Below are positions 57,679 to 64,000 of a stretch of 64,000 nt of DNA, in pieces. The stretch comes from Panicum virgatum (Eukaryota; Streptophyta; Magnoliopsida; Poales; Poaceae). Below the pieces are notes generated by a model. The model saw nothing but the letters and a program-made list of their open reading frames with translations. It made no database searches and was not told the DNA's origin. The position numbers and the translations under genes are program-made. The DNA lies in contig NC_053142.1 in NCBI RefSeq assembly GCF_016808335.1, positions 40,653,674 through 40,717,673 of the forward strand. Reading direction: 5' to 3'. Position 1 is the stretch's first letter. Every line of letters begins with the position of its first letter.

Positions 57679-60600
57679 TTACCTAAATACTAGAGTTTCG
57701 GAGGGTCCATGGGTAAACCGATACGGAACCGTCCATGTCCTGCCCGGGTGGCCTAGCTCAGCCGTAAGCCACACTGTTGGTTGAAAGAGGAGCCGGCAAG
57801 GAACCCATGGGCGCGTACGTGACGGCGACCCGGCCCGGCGCATCTCATGCGCTCCCGTCCCGGGGCCGCGCGCGCGTTGGCTCCCAGTCCCAGCGCAATC
57901 GCGCTGTGCCGTGGCGAGGTGGTGGCCCCGCCCCCGCGCCCCGCGCCGCTGGGCGCCCGGATCCCGTGAGCGCGGCGACTCCGGTGGCCGTTGCACGACG
58001 CGCGTCGCCAGCAACGTCTCGTTCCAATCCATGAATCCATCCGCATCGCCCCGTTGGCCGCTGCCGCTGCTGACAGACGCGCGACAGGGCACGCGGCCTG
58101 CCCGCCCGGGCTGGCTGGCTCCGTATAGCTTAGCCGGGCGAACGTGGCGAGACCACGGGGCGCGCACGTACACGCGCGGCATCAATGTGGGCGGCGTCGG
58201 CGAGAACCAGTGAACCACCGCCATCGTCGGGGATCATACAACCCTCCCCCCCGCTGCCCCGCATCGCGCGTGGATTTTAATGCCGGCGTCGTAGCCTCGC
58301 CGAATCATTGTTCCTGTTGATCGGCAGCTGGTCTGCTGCGACCGCCGGGGCCGGGACGGCAAGCACCAGCACGGCCGCCGTCCCCGGCCGGGGGCGGGGG
58401 CGTGGGCCCGCGCGCATCTGCCCGCCCGGATGCCGCGGCCGACAAGTGTAGAACCGCGCGGGCGCTTTCGGGGCACGGGAAATTGCGCGGTTTTGGGCGG
58501 TTTCCACGCGAGCCCGGCCGGTGCCATCCCACATGCCTGCCTGCCGCGGCATGAACCACCACGCCCGCCGGGGCTCCGTTACCTGATTTCCTCCGCCACA
58601 CTACCAAGGCTTCTTCTGGTAGTCCTCCTCGTGTTCTAAGACGAGACCTGCAGGCTGCAGGTGAAAAACTCTTGTCTGAACTAGTACAGCTTGTCAGTTT
58701 GGGCCTGATGCTTGTTCCCTTGGGTCGCACGCGGCGGCACTGCGAGGAATTCTTGGCCCGTCCGAGCTGGAACCTCGGCATAAACGAACGGCTCGAGCAG
58801 CCTCATCGTTTCGCGTGAACCGTGATCGTCGTGTCCACGAGAAACTCCTTGTTTTTTTTTTCAGGAGCTGCTGCCACTGGATTCCGTTGGGAGTTCTCTG
58901 ATCCCGGTAGCAGTTGGCAAGTCATAGGATAGCTGGCCAACGAAACCTTGTCGTTCTAAAACAAGGAGGGCCCCGAGCAGGCAACTGTCCAACAATCATG
59001 TAGTAGCGGGCAAATGGACAAGAGGCGGAGGAAGATGATGGGTGCCTCGCTGGCGACCGGTGAGTGCGGCCACAGCGGCGCGATGCGTCCAATTATTGCC
59101 GCAGACCCTTTAAACAGAGTGAATCTTCCTCCTTGAATAAACAGCTGGAATCTTATTCGACTTCACCTTCGTTTACGTCTTCGATCGGCGCCTACGTACA
59201 TGGAGTCAGGGCTACGCACGCATCGCCGTCTCGTCGAAAACACGCCTCGCTGTCTGCCTGTTGCTGTTCTCCTTCTGATCGACTGAAACCTCGCTGTCTC
59301 TCCTCCCTTTGTTTAACTGAACTGACCGAAGCAGGAGTGCAGCGATATCCAAAACCTTTATTACCAGCAACAAGTTCGCATGTCAGCAAATGGAAACAGA
59401 TGGATGGATGGAAGGGGCTAGACACGCGTGAAGGGCACGGCCTGACAGGCCTGATTTTCCTCGCCGCTAATACCGAAGCACACAAGGCAAGGCAAGGCAG
59501 GCAAGCAAGGCAGAGCTGAAAGCTCCTAAAAAATCTTGCATCCGCATCCTCCCGGGGCCCGCCGGCGCGTTGGACGCATCGCGGCTCGACAGCGACCGTG
59601 TCGGTAAGCTACCAATCCATTCTTTCTCCTCTGCGATTCCTTCGCGAGCGTGGCGTGCGCAGTTCAAACCGGTTCCCCTTCACCCGAAGATCCACGCCGA
59701 TACACGCTGCCAACGTTGTAGCCACTAACCCGGCCATTTGGAATAATCCACCAGCCCAAATCCCTGTCAGCCAGGCTCTCTCACCTACATTTGTTGGCTT
59801 CCCCGGCCTCTCTTGGAGTCAAGGCCTCAAGGGGGGATCGTTTTCAGCTGCGCTTGCGCGCCATCAACACCTGGCCCCAGCTCGCCCCGGTGCCTTCTAC
59901 AGATTTTCTTCCGATTTCTCTGCTGTTCTGACGTTCTGATGACTGCTCGTTTTTTTTTGAATAAAAATGAAAGAGCAATTCCGTGTGCGGCATGGGCTGT
60001 ATCCGGCTTTTTCTTGATAAAGATGTATTGATTTCTTTATCTTCAGGCTAGGGTTTACAGGTGGAGGGATGGAGCTGTGAGCTGTGATCTGGAGGCTTAA
60101 TGTGTTTATGAGCCAAGTCACCAGGACTTGCATTATTCGCGGTGCCGGCCGGGTCTTTAAGGATTATGCATTGCTGGAGATTCTGCCAACAACAAAGCAT
60201 TCCAAACAGAAACTTTTAGTTGTATCCAACAATTTCTCAACTACGAGTCCTGAAATGCGTTCTAAAATAGACTTGCATCCTTACTGTGAGCATATTATGT
60301 CTTGTCTGAAAAAAGACAGGTCAGTATCCTGTTGTTCAGGTTGTTGGAGCGAAGTCTTGACAACAAATAGACTTGGTCTTGACAAGTAGGAGTTGGATGA
60401 TAGTGCATGAACGGCCGTTCATCAGGCGTGCGATTCATGTATGGGTGCTGTGCTCTTACGGTGACATCTCTGGAAATTTGAGGCGTCAGTTATCGCCTAA
60501 CCAGACTGTGGTATGAGCTTCACTTGTCATGTGGTTGGCACCTAATTCGCAATTGTGAAACGACGGATGACTTCTCGCTCACGTCACTCAGATCCGTCGC

Positions 60601-61873
60601 TACTGTAATTAGGTGAAGAGCCTCTTCTCAGCTCCTTTTCATATATTTTGCCTCCTTTTTACTCACGGGATATGGATAAGATCTCTTCAGTCAAAGGGGT
60701 CAAGATCAAGTTCACGTTTAACATCCACCCCTAGTTGAGGAAGTGTTCAGTGCAAGCAAAATTTCTAAAATTTTTCTTGGGAGTCGCCGATTGATGTGGC
60801 AAAAGATGTGTGAAAAGTGTGTCGCTCTTGTTTTCAGGCAGTGATCAAACAGGACATTGTTTGTATAGCGGTTAGCACGGTTTCCTTCGGCATGTACATG
60901 AGCACCAGCGAGTAGTCGGGTGTTGTTTTTGCTGGAAAGCTCACAAATGACAACAGACGCACAGGTTCACAGAACCCACAAATAAAGAACGGTATGGCTG
61001 TCCCGTTAGTCCAAAGCGGATGAGAAATAAAGAAAAGCTTGATGGCCCATCATCAGAGTTCTTTCATCACCTCAAAACTAAAAGCAGATGCATATTGTGA
61101 CGCTTTTATTCGTTGGCTCAGTTCAATTGGACAGCATCACACGGTTCCCTCAAAAAAAAAAAGGCCACACGGGAAGAACTGATTGAGCTAAGACACGAGA
61201 CAGACAGGGCCATGGTTCCCGGAAGGTGAAACTGTCAACAATCGCTCAATTAACCTAGAAATGTGAAAACAAAAGGATAAATTCTTGTTTTCAGGGTCTA
61301 AAACTAACTGTTCTAATCCACTGCAGTGGAAGCAAACTGAAACACTAGATGCACTTGCAGTATAATGCCGAATCTATGAACTGTATTATTTGTCCTTTTC
61401 ACTTGGTGATCGATGTTTCATATCTCTTTTTCAGGCCCCAATGTATCCTTTTTCCTTTAAATAATATAATGGAAAACAATCAGGATGGTAGATTCGGGTT
61501 TATCGCAAAAATCAGAGAAGTGCTGTCTGTGCTTTACAGTTAACTAAGTACGCACGGCGACCCTACTTGAAATGTGCCGTGTCCTTTTCAAAATGACTTG
61601 GCCAAGAGTATGCTACTATGCTTACTCTAAGCGTTTGTGAACAATCAAAGAGGGGGCATGAAGAATTATTTTTTTTTGTGTAATGATTCCAGGGGTATTT
61701 TTTATGCACGCGAGATTCGATGAGCTCACAAAAAATTTGCTTGTAGTATCAACTTGATCTGTCCTAACCTAACAAAGTAGCACAATTCAACCAGTCGAAC
61801 GCTTAAACAGTTATAAAGGCGTGATTGTTTCGAATATAAAATCTCTGTCATGTTCACTTCGTTATATGCGTTA
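57679..61873. other. Intergenic, no gene recognised
   Basis: 57680-58650 is strongly CpG- and GC-rich with chance open frames on both strands and no domain I recognise. 58860-60000 is mixed. 60080-61870 is AT-richer with only short frames. An undetected small gene or non-coding transcript cannot be excluded. Confidence 0.35.
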
Positions 61874-64000
61874 CAGCTACCGAAAAATGTGGGAGGAAGC
61901 CTCCTAAGTCTAAGGGCAAGGAAAATCCTTGCTCTACCTCTGTCCTAAGTACCAATGACAAGGAAAGTCCTTGTGGTGCTACAAAAATCAAGAAATCAAA
62001 AAATAAAAAATCATGAAAGGTCTAATTTGGAACTGTAGAGGCATCAAAAAGAAAGGTGTCTCTTCCTTCCTTAAAAACCTCATTTCTGAACATAACTTTC
62101 ACTTCATTAGCCTCCAAGAGACAATGGTGGAGGACATTGATGAGAAAACATTGAAGGGTTTTGATCCCAACAGTAATTATCTTTGGAAATGGCTTCCTTC
62201 CAGAGGAAAATCAGGAGGCATACTTAGTGGAATTAACACTGATTTCTTGGATGTGGGTGGTTTTTGTGAAGGAAAATACATACTCCAGATGGATGTGTGG
62301 GATAAACAACTTAAGCAAAAATGGAATTTCTTGAACATATATGGAGCTGACCAACTAGAACAAAAAAATGAATTTCTGGCTGAGTTGGCCCACTTTTGTA
62401 GAAAAACAATCAACCTTATCTAATTGGGGGTGATTTTAATATAATAAGGTTCTCTTCTGACAAAAACAAGCCCTCTGAGGTGCATAAACACACAGAACTT
62501 TTTAATAATATCATCTCCATTTATGAGTTGTTGGATATCCACTTGGTAGGTGGGAAATATATTTGGTCAAACAATCAGGAGAACCCTACCTTAGAAAGGC
62601 TGGATAGAGTTTTAATTTCTAAACAGTGGGAGGATTTATTCCCCAGTGTTTTTCTATACAAACTCCCCAAAGAGATCTCTGATCATAATCCTTTGATTCT
62701 GTCTACCCAAACTCATCAATCTGGAAAAAAAATCTCCTTCAAATTCGAGATCTCTTGGCTGAAGGACCATGATTTCAAACCTTTGGTTGCCCGAATCTGG
62801 AATAAACACAGCCATGCATCCTCTGCTCTTGAGAGAATCCAAAAGAAACTGAAACTTGTTAAGCAATACTTCAAAGGTTGGGGGTTCAATAGACAAGGAG
62901 AACAGAGAAAAAAGAAAAAAAAGATGCAAGAGGAATTGTTGGCCTTGGAACAACTTGAAGAAGAAACTCCTTTGATTCAGAATCAGATGCTAAGAAAGTC
63001 TTGGCTAATTTCTGAATTACTCAAAATAAGTGAAGAAGAAGAATTATATTGGAAACAGAGATCCCATGATAAACTATTACATGAAGGTGATCTCGATACA
63101 GAATACTTCCATAGGATGGCTAATGGAAGAAAAATAAGAAATCTTATCATCAGGATGGAGGATGGTGACAAGACAATAGAAGGAGATGCTGATTTACATA
63201 CTCATGCAACTGATTACTATAAAAAATTATTTGGACCTGATCTGGGAAACTCCTTCCCACTGGATCTTGCCTTGTGGGAAGAAGAAGACAAGGTAGATGA
63301 AGCTGAGAATAACACTCTCTATCAACCTTTCTCTGAGGAAGAAATAAAATATGCATTGTTTCAAATGGAGAAAAACAAAGCAGCTGGTCCAAACAAAATA
63401 TCAATTGAGTTCTATCAGTCCTGTTGGGACATTATCAAATCTGATATCATTGAGCTTTTTGATGATTTTCACAAAGTCAATCTTCCAGTAAACAGACTGA
63501 ATTATGGTGTGATCACCTTGTTACCTAAAGTCCAAGATGCTGCAAAGATTCAACAGTTCAGACCAATTTGCCTTCTGAATTGCTTATACAAGTGGATCAC
63601 TAAAACTTTAACTTTGAGAATAGAGAAATTGGCTGACAAACTGATTCTTAAGACACAATCTGCCTTTCTAAAAGGAAGAAACATCATGAATAGTGTCATG
63701 GCTCTTCATGAGATCTTGCATGAAACAAAGAGAAATAAAGAGGTGGGAGTAGTTCTGAAACTAGACTTTGAAAAAGCATATGACAAAGTCAACTGGAACT
63801 TCTTGTTTGATTGCCTACACCTTTGGGGCTTTTGTGACACTTGGGTCAACTGGATCAAGGCAGTAGTGACTGGTGGTACTGTTTGTGTCAAGTTGAACAA
63901 TGTTGAGGGTCCCTATTTTATCAGCCACAAAGGGGTTAGGCAGGGAGATCCTCTCTCTCCAATCCTGTTCAATTTTGTTGCCGATTGCCTTGCAAGAATG
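61874..64000 (+). mobile_element. L1-type LINE, 5' truncated, runs off the window
   Basis: The first recognisable element sequence is a short Lys-rich open frame (about 61861-62016, ending KKSKNKKS) that looks like the tail of LINE ORF1. Its stop codon overlaps the ORF2 start in ATGA. The in-frame stop at 61825-61827 and loss of similarity upstream suggest 5' truncation near 61874; the exact edge is uncertain. Confidence 0.8.
62013..64000 (+). pseudogene. LINE ORF2: endonuclease and reverse transcriptase, one frameshift, partial
   Basis: Starts MKGLIWNCRGIKKKG, the usual beginning of the plant L1 apurinic/apyrimidinic-type endonuclease. SLQETM and the Gly-rich RGKSGGIL block follow. A one-base frameshift near 62411 ends the first frame at 62423. 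In the new frame the protein continues PYLIGGDFNIIR and SDHNPLIL (catalytic Asp, Asn and His motifs). It then stays open without a stop for about 529 codons to the window edge. The reverse transcriptase shows ITLLPKV, FRPICLLNCLYK, LDFEKAYDKVNW and GVRQGDPLSPILFNF. The catalytic YADD box lies beyond the window. Apart from the shift it looks young. Confidence 0.9.

Noticed and set aside
57679..58224. 181-codon frame in a CpG-rich block
   Set aside because: No domain or splice context, with overlapping open frames on both strands; most simply a GC-rich intergenic or promoter-like segment.

Overview
This is nuclear DNA from a flowering plant, almost certainly a grass and probably a panicoid. The evidence is the GC-rich coding exons in an AT-richer intergenic background, the many Tourist-like MITEs with grass-type ends (GGSCNTGTTTAGTT), the nested LTR retrotransposons with 5-bp target-site duplications (TSDs), and the plant-specific gene families. 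No prokaryotic, organellar or CRISPR features are present.

Three ordinary host genes can be modelled to the base. An R2R3-MYB factor of 285 aa (three exons, + strand) lies at 6762-9352. A second, unrelated R2R3-MYB of 308 aa (three exons, + strand) lies at 28262-29418. A remorin of 207 aa (five exons, - strand) lies at 53562-57010. All splice sites are GT/AG and all reading frames close. The genes are not an operon or a cluster of related function.

Most of the rest is transposon. Solo LTRs of one family (A 255-1847, B 12232-14280, C 30148-32131) each have perfect 5-bp TSDs. A Pack-MULE (9795-11362, 9-bp TSD) carries a PB1-domain gene fragment. A decayed PIF/Harbinger-like coding remnant (about 12030-14500) is split by solo LTR B, with a hAT-like element just beyond. 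A 5'-truncated LINE occupies 15650-17418. An internally deleted LTR element (17654-21450) is bounded by TSD ACCGG. A small TIR element (22311-23179) carries a broken UDP-glycosyltransferase start. A MITE and hAT cluster (23.5-27.9 kb) lies directly upstream of the second MYB. A large non-autonomous Gypsy-like element on the - strand (39309-50975, TSD ACCAC) contains a nested 4-kb solo LTR (42993-46997, TSD AAGGG), and a related solo LTR (36202-38844, TSD GAATG) sits next to it. The right edge holds the start of a plant L1-type LINE ORF2 (62013 to the window end).

The most unusual signals are the following. Motif arrays rich in ACCGGTTnAACCGAC, which contains the DRE/CRT core RCCGAC, occur inside LTRs of two unrelated families. 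The primer-binding site of the large Gypsy-like element is tandemly triplicated. There is a 51-bp-arm near-perfect hairpin at 51130-51239. Two DNA transposons have captured gene fragments. I saw no clear evidence of a wholly new biological system; the window is best read as a three-gene stretch buried in layered mobile DNA.
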